Source of the DNA: Chryseobacterium sp. Tr-659
Lineage (GTDB): Bacteria; Bacteroidota; Bacteroidia; Flavobacteriales; Weeksellaceae
Direction: 5' to 3'
DNA length: 64,000 bases
Assembly (NCBI RefSeq): GCF_011752975.1
Contig: NZ_VWWP01000011.1
Coordinates: 1 to 64,000, forward strand
Part shown: in pieces, positions 51,212-59,780 of the stretch
How the letters are laid out: every line of letters starts with the position of its first letter
How positions within the stretch are numbered: position 1 is the stretch's first letter
The notes under the pieces: generated by a model
Told to the model about the DNA's origin: nothing
Database searches by the model: none
The model's input: only the letters and a program-made list of their open reading frames with translations
Program-made: the position numbers and the translations under genes

Positions 51212-53707
51212 TTAAATCAATCCAAATTGCTGGAAGTGGTGGGTAAAATGCTTTCTATGCATCAGCTCCCACATTTCTTTATTCAGTTTTCCGAAAACAT
51301 AGTTCATGTGCTCTGCTTGTGGATTTTCTTTGTAATAGATTACAAATTTCTTCAGATTATCCATGAATGACTGTTTTGCTGCTTCCAAATTTTTGTGTGT
51401 TGGTTCAGGAAGCGAGCCGTCCTGCGGAAGGAATGGAGCTGTAAATTCTTTTGGCATTGCTCTGTGGTTGTAAAGAGAATCCTGCCATTTTTCAAGATTT
51501 TCTTCCGGAGTGAAACATTTTTCTGCTTCCGGCTCTCCAAAACTCACTAAAACTGCCTGCTCAAGATGTTCTATCATCTGTTGTGGAGACATTTTCCCCC
51601 AAAGCGCAGGAGTACTTTCCGTTAATCCGTTCAATAATTTCTGAACATTTTTCACATTCAGGTCTATAAAAGGAGATTGTTTAGCAACCAATGTCAATAT
51701 CGTTGCTACGCAAACTACCTCATCTCTTTGGTTTACTACTTCCACCAGCCATTTTACAACACCGGAAGGAATATTTCTTCCTTTTACACCTCTGTTGATT
51801 TTTTCTTTAGCAGTTAAATAAACAGTGATTGTATCTCCGGCATATACAGGTTTGAAGAAACTACATTCCTCTAATCCATAATTAGCAATAACAGGTCCTT
51901 TTTTACCTGAAACGAATAATCCTGCTGCTGCAGAAAGGATAAAATATCCATGAGCTACAGTTTTATCAAAGATTGTTCCTGACAAACTTGTTGCATCCGT
52001 ATGTGCATAGAAGTGATCCCATGAAACATTTGAGAAGTTGACAATATCAGCATCAGTAACGGTTCTTCCAGCTGTTTCCAGAGAATCTCCCACTTCCACT
52101 TCCTCAAAATATTTTTGGAAAGGATGTTTGTCTGAAAATTTTTTCTCTGCTCCCTGCTGGTAAATTTTGGTAATTGCTTTCAACACATCCGGTGATCCCT
52201 GGATTGCTGTTTTCTGCAGAAAGAAATGAAGACCGCTTAGTCCGCCCATTTCCTCACCACCACCTGCTCTACCAGGACCGCCGTGCATTAATGTCGGAAG
52301 AGGTGAGCCGTGCCCTGTACTTTCCTTAGCATTATCTCTGTTCAGTACAAAGATTCTTCCATGCTGGGAAGCCATCTTCCAGGAAGTTTCTGCGATAAAG
52401 TTCTCATCATGGGAAATGATAGATCCCACAAGACTTCCTTTTCCTCTTTTTGCCAGCGCAGCTGCTTCTTCGGCATCTTTGTATGGCATCAATGTAGATA
52501 CGGGGCCAAAGGCTTCTACATCATGAGAGATATTTTTTTCGAACGGCTTGTCATTCAGGAATAGTTTCGGACTCATAAATGCTCCGCTTTCATAGTTGGC
52601 ATCTACCAATTCGTGTTTTCCATCATAGACAAGTTCTGTTTCTGATTTTAAAATGTTTATTTTTCTCAGGACTTCTTCATACTGCTGTCTTCCCACCAAA
52701 GATCCCATTCTGGTTTCTCTGCTCAACGGATTTCCGATTTTCGTCTGATCTAAAGCTTTAGACAAAGCATTCTGAACGTCACCGATTAGATGTTCAGGAA
52801 CGATAATTCTTCTGATTGCCGTACATTTCTGTCCTGCTTTCGTGGTCATTTCGTTACGAACTTCTTTGATGAATAAGTCAAATTCAGGCGTTCCCGGTTT
52901 TGCTTCAAGCCCTAAGATAGAACAGTTCAATGAATCAGCTTCCATATTGAAACGAACAGCATTACCTGCAACAGAAGGAAGAGATTTTAATTTTCTACCT
53001 GTATGAGCAGAACCTGTAAATAAAACAGAGTCCCCGTCTTGTACATAATCTAAAATATTTCCTGGTTCTCCACATACTAACTGAACGGCACCTTCAGGCA
53101 ATACTCCACTTTCAATCATATCCTGGAATACTGCATTGGTAAGATAAGACCCGAAAGGAGATGGTTTTACTATAGATGGTACTCCTGCCAATAATGATGT
53201 GGATAACTTTTCCAACATTCCCCAAACCGGAAAATTGTAAGCATTGATTTGTACAGAAACACCTTCACTTGGAGTAAGAATATGCGTTCCCAAATGAGTC
53301 CCGTTTGCAGAGATTTTCTGAGTATCTCCATCTACCCAAAACGGAGTGTTGGGCAGCATTCTTTTTGCCAATCCTGAATAGGTAAAGAAAGTTCCGAAAC
53401 CTCCTTCAATATCCACCCATGAATCAACGTGTGTAGCTCCCGTTTTATATGATAATTCGTAATATTTTTTCTTTCTTTCCAACAGATAGAGTGCCACCTT
53501 TTTCAGCATCTCACCACGATCGTAGAAAGTCATTGAAGAAAGGTTCTTGTATCCTACTGTTCGTCCGTAATCAAGAGCCTGTTCAAAATTAAGCCCTTCT
53601 GTATCAGAAATTGCTACCTGCTCACCAGTAACGGCATTGTACAAAGGAACTCCACTTCCGGTACCTTCTACCCACTGTCCGTAGATGTAGTTTTTTAACT
53701 TTTCCAT
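51212..53707 (-). CDS. paaZ: Phenylacetate degradation bifunctional protein PaaZ with extra C-terminal domain
   Basis: Opens the oxepin-CoA ring (hydratase) and oxidises the resulting aldehyde to 3-oxo-5,6-dehydrosuberyl-CoA. The aldehyde dehydrogenase domain (about 1-520) has E256 and C295, the catalytic pair at the same numbers as in E. coli PaaZ. The MaoC hydratase domain (about 530-675) has D564 and H569 (DHFYAHTD). About 150 further residues (681-831, MSPQQMIEHLEQAV to FTHHFQQFGLI) look like a DUF1569/DinB-type domain absent from E. coli PaaZ. It is the last paa gene before a terminator. Confidence 0.95.
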   Translation of the reverse strand: MEKLKNYIYGQWVEGTGSGVPLYNAVTGEQVAISDTEGLNFEQALDYGRTVGYKNLSSMTFYDRGEMLKKVALYLLERKKKYYELSYKTGATHVDSWVDIEGGFGTFFTYSGLAKRMLPNTPFWVDGDTQKISANGTHLGTHILTPSEGVSVQINAYNFPVWGMLEKLSTSLLAGVPSIVKPSPFGSYLTNAVFQDMIESGVLPEGAVQLVCGEPGNILDYVQDGDSVLFTGSAHTGRKLKSLPSVAGNAVRFNMEADSLNCSILGLEAKPGTPEFDLFIKEVRNEMTTKAGQKCTAIRRIIVPEHLIGDVQNALSKALDQTKIGNPLSRETRMGSLVGRQQYEEVLRKINILKSETELVYDGKHELVDANYESGAFMSPKLFLNDKPFEKNISHDVEAFGPVSTLMPYKDAEEAAALAKRGKGSLVGSIISHDENFIAETSWKMASQHGRIFVLNRDNAKESTGHGSPLPTLMHGGPGRAGGGEEMGGLSGLHFFLQKTAIQGSPDVLKAITKIYQQGAEKKFSDKHPFQKYFEEVEVGDSLETAGRTVTDADIVNFSNVSWDHFYAHTDATSLSGTIFDKTVAHGYFILSAAAGLFVSGKKGPVIANYGLEECSFFKPVYAGDTITVYLTAKEKINRGVKGRNIPSGVVKWLVEVVNQRDEVVCVATILTLVAKQSPFIDLNVKNVQKLLNGLTESTPALWGKMSPQQMIEHLEQAVLVSFGEPEAEKCFTPEENLEKWQDSLYNHRAMPKEFTAPFLPQDGSLPEPTHKNLEAAKQSFMDNLKKFVIYYKENPQAEHMNYVFGKLNKEMWELMHRKHFTHHFQQFGLI

Positions 53708-53721
53708 AAAATTTTAATTTA

Positions 53722-53800
53722 TCAATGCAGCTGTGTAACAGTTTACCAATTATTATGGATTTATTGTTACATTTTCACATTGGCATATTGTTACATTTAT
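53722..53800. repeat. Intergenic repeat, copy A
   Basis: Imperfect hairpin-forming repeat with GTAACAGTTTACCAAT on the left and ATTGTTACATTT on the right, between paaZ and the esterase gene. Related copies lie at 55271, 56594, 58139 and 63298. Confidence 0.55.
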
Positions 53801-53803
53801 CTT

Positions 53804-54631
53804 TTATTTCGGTTCCTGATATGGAAACATTTTCACTAATCCCTCATATAAACTTCTGTGAAGAATGGTTGCATGATTGTCTGTTTCCATCATTTTATAT
53901 TCTAATGTCCAGTTTTTCTTACCTGCTTTTTTCAAAACATCGTAGAATGCTTCAGCATCTTTTATCATTACCGGATGCTCTCCTTTTCCTACAGAAACAT
54001 AAACAAACTTTTTAGTATCCGGAGATTTTGAAAGCAGTGCTCCTGCCTGGTTGAGAAGACTTTCATCATCCCACCATAAACTTGGACTGATGATAAAATA
54101 GTTGTTGAACATTTCCGGTTTCTTCAAAAGTATTTCTGCTGCCAGAAGCCCTCCAAGAGATTGACCGAAAAGATATTTATCTGTGGTTTTAAACTGGCTT
54201 TCAACATAAGGCTTTAATTCTTTTTCAAGGAATGCAATAAATTTATCTGAATGTCCTGTTGTAGGATAGTCTTTCTGCAGGTCTTTTAAATCCGTATGAA
54301 AAGTAAAATCTCTTTTTCTGTCTACATTAGCAACTCCTACTACAATGGTCTCCGGCATGGAATACATCTGATTAAAGAATTGTACTAATCCCGTCACGTG
54401 AATAAAATCTTCATTCATACTTCCATCCAATAAATAGATCACCGGGTATGATTTTGTTTTATCATATCCTTGTGGAAGATAAATATTCAACGTTCTGTCT
54501 TCATTTAATGTTTTGGACTTGATGGTCCTCACTTCTCCGATGGTAAGCGGTTTTGTGGTAACGGTCTGTGCTGACACCACACTATTCATCGCCAACATCA
54601 TGCTGCATACAAGTGCAATTTTTTTTATCAT
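53804..54631 (-). CDS. Alpha/beta hydrolase, putative esterase (Fes/IroE-like)
   Basis: A secreted serine esterase of the D-alpha-subtype/enterochelin esterase-like family. A signal peptide covers about residues 1-21 (ending VVSAQ). The nucleophile elbow is GQSLGG with S158. The acid is probably in the SVGKGEHPVM region, and the base His in DNHATILH. Length 275 fits. Its place among the paa genes suggests possible ester or thioester release, but family members act on many esters; the role is open. Confidence 0.85.
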   Translation of the reverse strand: MIKKIALVCSMMLAMNSVVSAQTVTTKPLTIGEVRTIKSKTLNEDRTLNIYLPQGYDKTKSYPVIYLLDGSMNEDFIHVTGLVQFFNQMYSMPETIVVGVANVDRKRDFTFHTDLKDLQKDYPTTGHSDKFIAFLEKELKPYVESQFKTTDKYLFGQSLGGLLAAEILLKKPEMFNNYFIISPSLWWDDESLLNQAGALLSKSPDTKKFVYVSVGKGEHPVMIKDAEAFYDVLKKAGKKNWTLEYKMMETDNHATILHRSLYEGLVKMFPYQEPK

Positions 54632-54649
54632 ATTTAATTTTAATGGTCA

Positions 54650-55243
54650 TTATTTGATATCATCCCAGATACTATAATCTACAATTTTGGTTGGGATCTG
54701 TTGAACATAGTCTGTAAAAGGTTCACAAGGCAGAATAGCTTCTTTTCCTTCTCTTGCCAGTTCCTGATATAGTTTGGTTCCTTCTGTTTTCCAATGAATC
54801 ATTTCATCAGATACATCCCGGATAATTTTTGCAGGACTTCCTACCACCAGTTTTCTGGGCTCACATCTGAAATTAGCAGGAACAAAAGCCAACGCTCCGA
54901 CAATACTTTCATCGCCGATATAAGCCTTGTCCATTACAACGGAATTCATCCCGATCAGACAATTTTTTCCGATGTGTCCTGAATGAATGATCGCACCATG
55001 CCCGATGTGTGCAGATTCTTCCAGTATGGTTTCTATATTCGGGAAAACATGAAGAGTACAGTTTTCCTGTACATTCGCTCCATCTTTAATAATAATTTTA
55101 CCCCAATCACCGCGGATTACCGCATTGGGGCCAATATACACTTCTTCACCTATTTCTACATTCCCGATAATAACTGCCTGCGGATGAATGTAGGCAGATG
55201 GTTTTATAATGGGACGAATCCCGTGATATGAATAGATGTTCAT
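54650..55243 (-). CDS. paaY: PaaY-like hexapeptide-repeat thioesterase
   Basis: A left-handed beta-helix protein of the gamma-carbonic-anhydrase-like family. PaaY acts as a thioesterase that relieves stalled paa CoA intermediates. Hexapeptide repeats fill about residues 14-120 (AVIIGNVEIGEEVYIGPNAV), metal-ligand histidines are in HVF and HIGHGAIIHS, and a C-terminal helix follows. Length 197 is normal. It lies 18 bp before the esterase gene start and is cotranscribed with it. Confidence 0.9.
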   Translation of the reverse strand: MNIYSYHGIRPIIKPSAYIHPQAVIIGNVEIGEEVYIGPNAVIRGDWGKIIIKDGANVQENCTLHVFPNIETILEESAHIGHGAIIHSGHIGKNCLIGMNSVVMDKAYIGDESIVGALAFVPANFRCEPRKLVVGSPAKIIRDVSDEMIHWKTEGTKLYQELAREGKEAILPCEPFTDYVQQIPTKIVDYSIWDDIK

Positions 55244-55270
55244 AAAATTTTCGTTAAAAATTTAATATAA

Positions 55271-55377
55271 TAATGCATCAATTTAACAGTTTACCAATGA
55301 GATTCTTCACTTCATTATATTTCGCTCAAAAACAAAATTATTACACTGATACACTGTTATATTATTACATTGAAAAA
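55271..55377. repeat. Intergenic repeat, copy B
   Basis: TTTAACAGTTTACCAATGAG on the left and CACTGTTATATTATTACATT on the right, between paaJ and paaY. Same family as copies A, C, D and E. Confidence 0.55.
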
Positions 55378-55378
55378 G

Positions 55379-56584
55379 TTATACTTTTTCGATTACCATT
55401 GCATATCCCTGCCCAACGCCGATACAAAGAGTGCACAATGCATATTTTTTATCCTGTTTTTGAAGTTCCATAGCTGCAGAACCTACAATTCGTGCTCCGG
55501 AAACTCCAAGCGGGTGGCCAATGGCAATAGCACCTCCGTTCGGATTTATTCTTGTGTCATCATCTTTTAATCCTAAACTTCTTGTCACCGCAAGTGCCTG
55601 TGCCGCGAATGCTTCGTTAAGTTCAATGATGTCCATATCTTCCAGAGAAAGGTTTAATCTTTTTAATAGTTTCTGAGTTGCTTCTACCGGTCCGATTCCC
55701 ATAATTCTTGGTTCTACACCTGCTACAGATGATCCAAGTATTTTTGCTTTTGGCTTTAAACCATATTTTTTAACGGCTTCTTCACTTGCTAAAATCAAGG
55801 CAGCAGCTCCGTCATTCATTCCTGAAGCGTTACCAGCTGTAACCGTTCCTTCTTTTCTGAAGGCAGGACGAAGTTTTGCCAACCCTTCCATAGATGAAGC
55901 TGGCTTAATAAATTCATCTTTTTCAAAAACAACAGGTTCTCCTTTTCTCTGCGGAATTTCAACTTTTACAATTTCTTCCGCCAGCCTTCCGCTTTCCTGT
56001 GCTTTTGTAGCTTTCTGCTGAGACCAAAGGGCAAATTTATCCTGATCTTCTCTGCTGATCTCGTGGATATCTGCTAGGTTTTCTGCTGTTTCTCCCATTC
56101 CGTCAACTCCATATAATTCTTTCATTTTAGGGTTAATGAAACGCCATCCGAAAGTAGTATCAAACATCTGGCTGTCTCTTCCGAAAGCTGCACTTGGCTT
56201 TGACATCACGTAAGGAGAGCGTGTCATGTGTTCTACTCCTCCAGCAATATAAATTTCTCCTTCTCCTGCAGCAATGGAACGGAATGCATTGGCTACGGCA
56301 GACATTCCCGAAGCACACAGCCTGTTAACGGTCTCTCCACCGATTTTATAAGGAAGGCCAGCTAATAAAAGTCCCATTCTTGCAACGTTTCTGTTATCTT
56401 CTCCCGCCTGATTAGCACATCCGAAAATAACATCTTCAATTTCCTCAACGGGAACTTCAGGATTTCTTGCTACCACTTCTTTGATAACAATAGCAGCCAG
56501 ATCATCGGCTCTTACTTCTGATAATCCTCCCTGCAGTTTTGAGATGGGAGTTCTGACATAGTCTATGATGTATACGTTGTTCAT
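55379..56584 (-). CDS. paaJ: 3-oxoadipyl-CoA/3-oxo-5,6-dehydrosuberyl-CoA thiolase
   Basis: Cleaves the beta-oxidation intermediates of the phenylacetate pathway to acetyl-CoA and succinyl-CoA (also called PcaF). The acylated nucleophile is C90 (NRLCASGM). The His motif is GHPLGVSGARI, and the second Cys is in CTLCIGVGQG. NEAFAAQ is also present. Length 401 from the ATG at MNNVYIIDYVRTP; the longer frame would need a TTG. A DUF6624 gene lies upstream and paaY downstream. Confidence 0.93.
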   Translation of the reverse strand: MNNVYIIDYVRTPISKLQGGLSEVRADDLAAIVIKEVVARNPEVPVEEIEDVIFGCANQAGEDNRNVARMGLLLAGLPYKIGGETVNRLCASGMSAVANAFRSIAAGEGEIYIAGGVEHMTRSPYVMSKPSAAFGRDSQMFDTTFGWRFINPKMKELYGVDGMGETAENLADIHEISREDQDKFALWSQQKATKAQESGRLAEEIVKVEIPQRKGEPVVFEKDEFIKPASSMEGLAKLRPAFRKEGTVTAGNASGMNDGAAALILASEEAVKKYGLKPKAKILGSSVAGVEPRIMGIGPVEATQKLLKRLNLSLEDMDIIELNEAFAAQALAVTRSLGLKDDDTRINPNGGAIAIGHPLGVSGARIVGSAAMELQKQDKKYALCTLCIGVGQGYAMVIEKV

Positions 56585-56593
56585 CTTTTTCAA

Positions 56594-56665
56594 TTTAACA
56601 ATGCAGCAATCTAGCAGTATAACAATGAAAATCTTCGGTTAGAATTCGTTCACTGTTATATTTTT
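56594..56665. repeat. Intergenic repeat, copy C
   Basis: AACAATGCAGCAATCTAGCA on the left, GTTCACTGTTATATTT on the right, between the DUF6624 gene and paaJ. Less complete than copies A, B and D. Confidence 0.45.
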
Positions 56666-56682
56666 AAATACGACATTCTATA

Positions 56683-57378
56683 TTATTTGTTTTTATTTCT
56701 TAGTTCTAAAGCCTGCTTTAAGGTGTAAGGTTCGTATTTGAAGTCTTTTCCAAACATTCTTTTGGCATTTTCTTCAATGGTAGAATCAAACCCTGCTTCT
56801 TTTCTTAGTTTGTTAACATTCTCAGGATCTTTAACAGGCCATACAAAAGTGACAAAGATCTGTTTTCCGTCTTTATCTTTTGTCATTTCACCTTTTCCCT
56901 GCGTTCCATAGATCTGCTCTTTGTCTTCATACATCAGATAGCGGTCTTCCATCATGGCAACCCACGTAAACGGAATTTCTTTCTTTTTTCCAGCTTCTTT
57001 AATCAAGGGCAGATATTTTCCAATATTTTTTGAATGCTGAATCACATACCACGCTGCTTGATTCGTTGGTTCTCCTACAAGGGTTTTACCCGGATAGCCA
57101 TATTGAGAAATAATACGTTCAATCTTCTGCATATTCAGACTGTCATGTTCAGCAACTAATTTCCAGTTTTTTGTTTTGAACTCTTCTTTATCAATATTCA
57201 GCTCTTTCAATAACTGATCTTTTTTTTCCTGAGTCGTTTCAGTGTCAAAAAGCATTCTGTACCCCTGATCCACCTTCATGATCTCATCAAGTTCTTTTTT
57301 CAAAGCTTCATTCACTTTCTGTTGAGCATTCATCAGAAAAGCTGAAATCCCAAAAAGCAGTAACAATATTTTTCTCAT
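56683..57378 (-). CDS. DUF6624-like secreted protein
   Basis: A 231-residue protein with a signal peptide (about 1-18, ending LMNAQQ). The body is helical and charged: GYPGKTLVGEPTNQAAWYVIQHSKN and MMEDRYLMYEDKEQIYGTQG match the DUF6624 pattern of a small helical domain. Function is unknown. A secreted protein is odd inside a cytoplasmic catabolic operon. It lies 25 bp after paaI. Confidence 0.7.
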   Translation of the reverse strand: MRKILLLLFGISAFLMNAQQKVNEALKKELDEIMKVDQGYRMLFDTETTQEKKDQLLKELNIDKEEFKTKNWKLVAEHDSLNMQKIERIISQYGYPGKTLVGEPTNQAAWYVIQHSKNIGKYLPLIKEAGKKKEIPFTWVAMMEDRYLMYEDKEQIYGTQGKGEMTKDKDGKQIFVTFVWPVKDPENVNKLRKEAGFDSTIEENAKRMFGKDFKYEPYTLKQALELRNKNK

Positions 57379-57403
57379 GTTGTTTAATCTATGGTTAGTG
57401 TTC

Positions 57404-57817
57404 TTATAATTCGGTTACTTTTTTCCCGATTTTATATACTGTTCCGACAAATTTCGCAATCAGTTCATTATTTTGATTGGTAATCTGAATATCATAAACA
57501 GCGGTTTTTCTTGTATCATTCACCAAAACACTTTCAGCCCTGAAAATATCACCTTCTTTTCCTGCTCTGGTAAAATTGATAATACAGTTCAATGCCACAG
57601 CAGCATCTCCGGTATTGTTAGATGAAAATGCCAGTGCCGAATCTGCAAAAGCGAATGTGATTCCGCCATGAACCGTTTTAAGCCCGTTGAGCATATCCTT
57701 CTTGATAGGCATTTCTAATAAACAGTAATTTTCTTTTACTTCAATCATTTTAATATTCATCCATTGGGAAAAATAATCCTGATTGAACATATAATCTGCT
57801 ACTTGTCTTGGATTCAT
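57404..57817 (-). CDS. paaI: PaaI hotdog-fold thioesterase
   Basis: Hydrolyses accumulated hydroxyphenylacetyl-CoA thioesters and so frees CoA. The 137-residue hotdog domain has the active-site HGG (KTVHGGITFAFADSALAF), where His, Gly and Asp take part in substrate binding, and a helix and strands of normal length. It follows a 102-residue unknown gene by 5 bp and is followed 25 bp later by the DUF6624 gene. Confidence 0.92.
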   Translation of the reverse strand: MNPRQVADYMFNQDYFSQWMNIKMIEVKENYCLLEMPIKKDMLNGLKTVHGGITFAFADSALAFSSNNTGDAAVALNCIINFTRAGKEGDIFRAESVLVNDTRKTAVYDIQITNQNNELIAKFVGTVYKIGKKVTEL

Positions 57818-57822
57818 TTCTA

Positions 57823-58131
57823 TTATATGTTTGTTATTTCTTCATACAGCTCATCAGATAACCGGTCGTAAACGTTCATCGTCTTACCCAGAATGATCTG
57901 TTCATATGAAAGACTTTCTGAGTCTGATGAATTTTCAGAGGGATAGAACGCGTTTAAATCAATTCCATTTTCAATGGCTAATCTTTTGATAAGCTCTTTA
58001 TATTTTTCATTAAACTTCCCTAAAAGCTCAAGTCTTTCCTCTTCATTTACAGAGGAAGCTTCCTGAGTTAGATATTGTTTCTCAATGAAAAGCCTGGTCT
58101 CTAACTCTGCTCTGAATTCTTCTATATTCAT
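57823..58131 (-). CDS. Hypothetical protein, function unknown
   Basis: A 102-residue, largely helical, charged protein (MNIEEFRAELETRL, EERLELLGKFNEKYKEL) without signal peptide or membrane segment. I recognise no family. Its 5-bp spacing to paaI shows it is part of the operon. Confidence 0.65.
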   Translation of the reverse strand: MNIEEFRAELETRLFIEKQYLTQEASSVNEEERLELLGKFNEKYKELIKRLAIENGIDLNAFYPSENSSDSESLSYEQIILGKTMNVYDRLSDELYEEITNI

Positions 58132-58138
58132 TTTTTAA

Positions 58139-58218
58139 TGTAACAATTTAACAATCTAGCAGTTTACCAATTAAGTTCAGCATTGGTATATTGGTAAACT
58201 GATATATTGGTACATTTT
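58139..58218. repeat. Intergenic repeat, copy D
   Basis: The most complete copy: CAGTTTACCAAT (58164-58175) pairs with ATTGGTAAACTG further right, and several TTAACAAT/ATTGGTA units flank it, giving a long imperfect hairpin. It lies between paaH and the 102-residue gene. Confidence 0.65.
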
Positions 58219-58219
58219 A

Positions 58220-59350
58220 TTATAGTTTACGAAGTAAAGGACTTTGCCTGTATCTTTCTTCCTGATATTCTTCGTAAAGGTTATGAAGGATTTCGGAGAC
58301 TTTTGTATATCCGATTTCTTTCCCCCAGCTCAATAATCCCTTCGGATAGTTTACTCCTTTCTGCATTGCCAGTTCAATGTCTTCATCATTGGCAACACCT
58401 AATCTTTTAGCTTCAACAGCTTCGTTGATCAGCATAGAAATGATTCTTAAAAATATCTGCTGATATAAAGCATCGTCTTTCTGAGCAACAGGTTTTTCTG
58501 CTCCTTCACTATAATCATAGAAACCTTTTCCTGTTTTTCTTCCGTGAAGTTTTGCTTCAGACATTCTTTGCTGAAGTAATGACGGTTTATATTTCGGGTC
58601 ATAGAAATAGTCTTTGTAAACCGTTGTTGTTACAGCAAAGTTTACATCAACCCCGATGAGATCCATTAATTCGAAAGGTCCCATTTTGAAGTTCCCGAGT
58701 GTTTTCATGGCATCATCTACTTGTTCAGGTGTTGCAATATTTTCTTCAACAATTCTCAGTGCTTCTCCATAATATGGTCTGGCAATTCTGTTAACGATAA
58801 ACCCGGGAATATCTTTAGCAATAACAGGAGCTTTTCCCCAATCTTTCATGAGGTTGTATATCTTTTCTGCTAATGTTTTTTCTGTTAATAAGGATGGGAT
58901 TACTTCTACTAAAGGCATCAGCGGAGCCGGATTAAAAAAGTGAATTCCGATGAAACGCTCCGGTTTCTTTAGTTCTGCACCCAGTGAGGTGATAGAAATA
59001 GATGAAGTATTGGAACCTATAATACAGCTTTCTGAAACATGGGTTTCAAGTTCTGTAAAAACTTTGGTTTTGATCTCTTTGTTTTCGATAATTGCTTCAA
59101 TGATCAGTTCACAATCTTTGAGGTCCTTCAATTCTGTAGCAATGGAAATGTTAGATAGAATTTCAACCATTTTTTCTGTTGAAATTTTCTGTTTATCAAC
59201 CAATCTGGTTAATGTTTTTTCCAGACCTACGGTGGCCGTTTCTACTTGTTTTGGATTGGCATCATACACCCAAACCTTACATCCGTTCGTTGCGGCTACT
59301 TGTGCAATGCCGATTCCCATTGTTCCGGCACCGATAATTCCTACATTCAT
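58220..59350 (-). CDS. paaH: 3-hydroxyacyl-CoA dehydrogenase (PaaH type)
   Basis: Oxidises 3-hydroxyadipyl-CoA to 3-oxoadipyl-CoA with NAD+. The Rossmann motif is GIIGAGTMGIGIAQVAA at the N-terminus. The catalytic His lies in FIGIHFFNPAPLMPLVEVI, and the C-terminal domain has PGFIVNRIARPYYGEAL. Length 376 is shorter than E. coli PaaH (about 475), as in many Bacteroidota. The place in the operon supports the assignment; a 3-hydroxybutyryl-CoA dehydrogenase activity is possible too. Confidence 0.88.
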   Translation of the reverse strand: MNVGIIGAGTMGIGIAQVAATNGCKVWVYDANPKQVETATVGLEKTLTRLVDKQKISTEKMVEILSNISIATELKDLKDCELIIEAIIENKEIKTKVFTELETHVSESCIIGSNTSSISITSLGAELKKPERFIGIHFFNPAPLMPLVEVIPSLLTEKTLAEKIYNLMKDWGKAPVIAKDIPGFIVNRIARPYYGEALRIVEENIATPEQVDDAMKTLGNFKMGPFELMDLIGVDVNFAVTTTVYKDYFYDPKYKPSLLQQRMSEAKLHGRKTGKGFYDYSEGAEKPVAQKDDALYQQIFLRIISMLINEAVEAKRLGVANDEDIELAMQKGVNYPKGLLSWGKEIGYTKVSEILHNLYEEYQEERYRQSPLLRKL

Positions 59351-59356
59351 AGTTTT

Positions 59357-59390
59357 AATTTGAAAATTTGAAAATGAGTTAATTTGAAAA
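59357..59390 (+). repeat. Inverted-repeat copy, left of the four-helix-bundle gene
   Basis: Built from TTTGAAAATGAGTTAATTTG. It ends at the base before the four-helix-bundle stop codon. Its inverted partner is at 59742-59777. Confidence 0.7.
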
Positions 59391-59744
59391 TTATTTAAAT
59401 TTTGACGTTGAAATAATTTTAGAAAGAATTAATATGATTTCTTTTAAATCTTTAAATAATTTTTCATCCGGAGAACTCAAAAATTGTGACTGCAAACACA
59501 ATAAAAGCCAATATTCAGTCTCATCTGCTTCTTTAGCAGCAATTTTTATTTTGTGGATAAAATCTGCCTTACTTTCTCCATTTTGTGCTTCTCTTACATT
59601 CGCTCCAATTGACGTTCCGGATTTAAAAATCTGATTAGCGAGGGAAAATCTGTTTGCTTTATACAGTTCCTCTGAGAATTCAATAATATTTAATGCAAAT
59701 CCGAAAGTTTTATTTACAATTATATTTTCCTTATCGTTTCTCAT
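59391..59744 (-). CDS. Four-helix-bundle protein (23S rRNA IVP family)
   Basis: A 117-residue four-helix-bundle protein of the intervening-sequence family (FALNIIEFSEELYKANRFSLANQIFKSGTSIGANVREAQ, ESKADFIHKIKIAAKEADETEYWL are the conserved blocks, split here into two). Members are encoded inside some 23S rRNA intervening sequences and as stand-alone genes; function is unknown. The ATG is used; a TTG two codons upstream lies in the repeat. The gene is exactly bracketed by an inverted pair of repeats and sits between paaG and paaH, so it is probably a later insertion. Confidence 0.88.
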   Translation of the reverse strand: MRNDKENIIVNKTFGFALNIIEFSEELYKANRFSLANQIFKSGTSIGANVREAQNGESKADFIHKIKIAAKEADETEYWLLLCLQSQFLSSPDEKLFKDLKEIILILSKIISTSKFK

Positions 59745-59777
59745 TTTCAAATTTTCAAATTAACCCATTTTCAAATT
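59742..59777 (-). repeat. Inverted-repeat copy, right of the four-helix-bundle gene
   Basis: On the minus strand it carries TTTGAAAATGGGTTAATTTG, one base different from the left copy. Its inner end supplies the start codon of the four-helix-bundle gene. Confidence 0.7.
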
Positions 59778-59780
59778 GAT

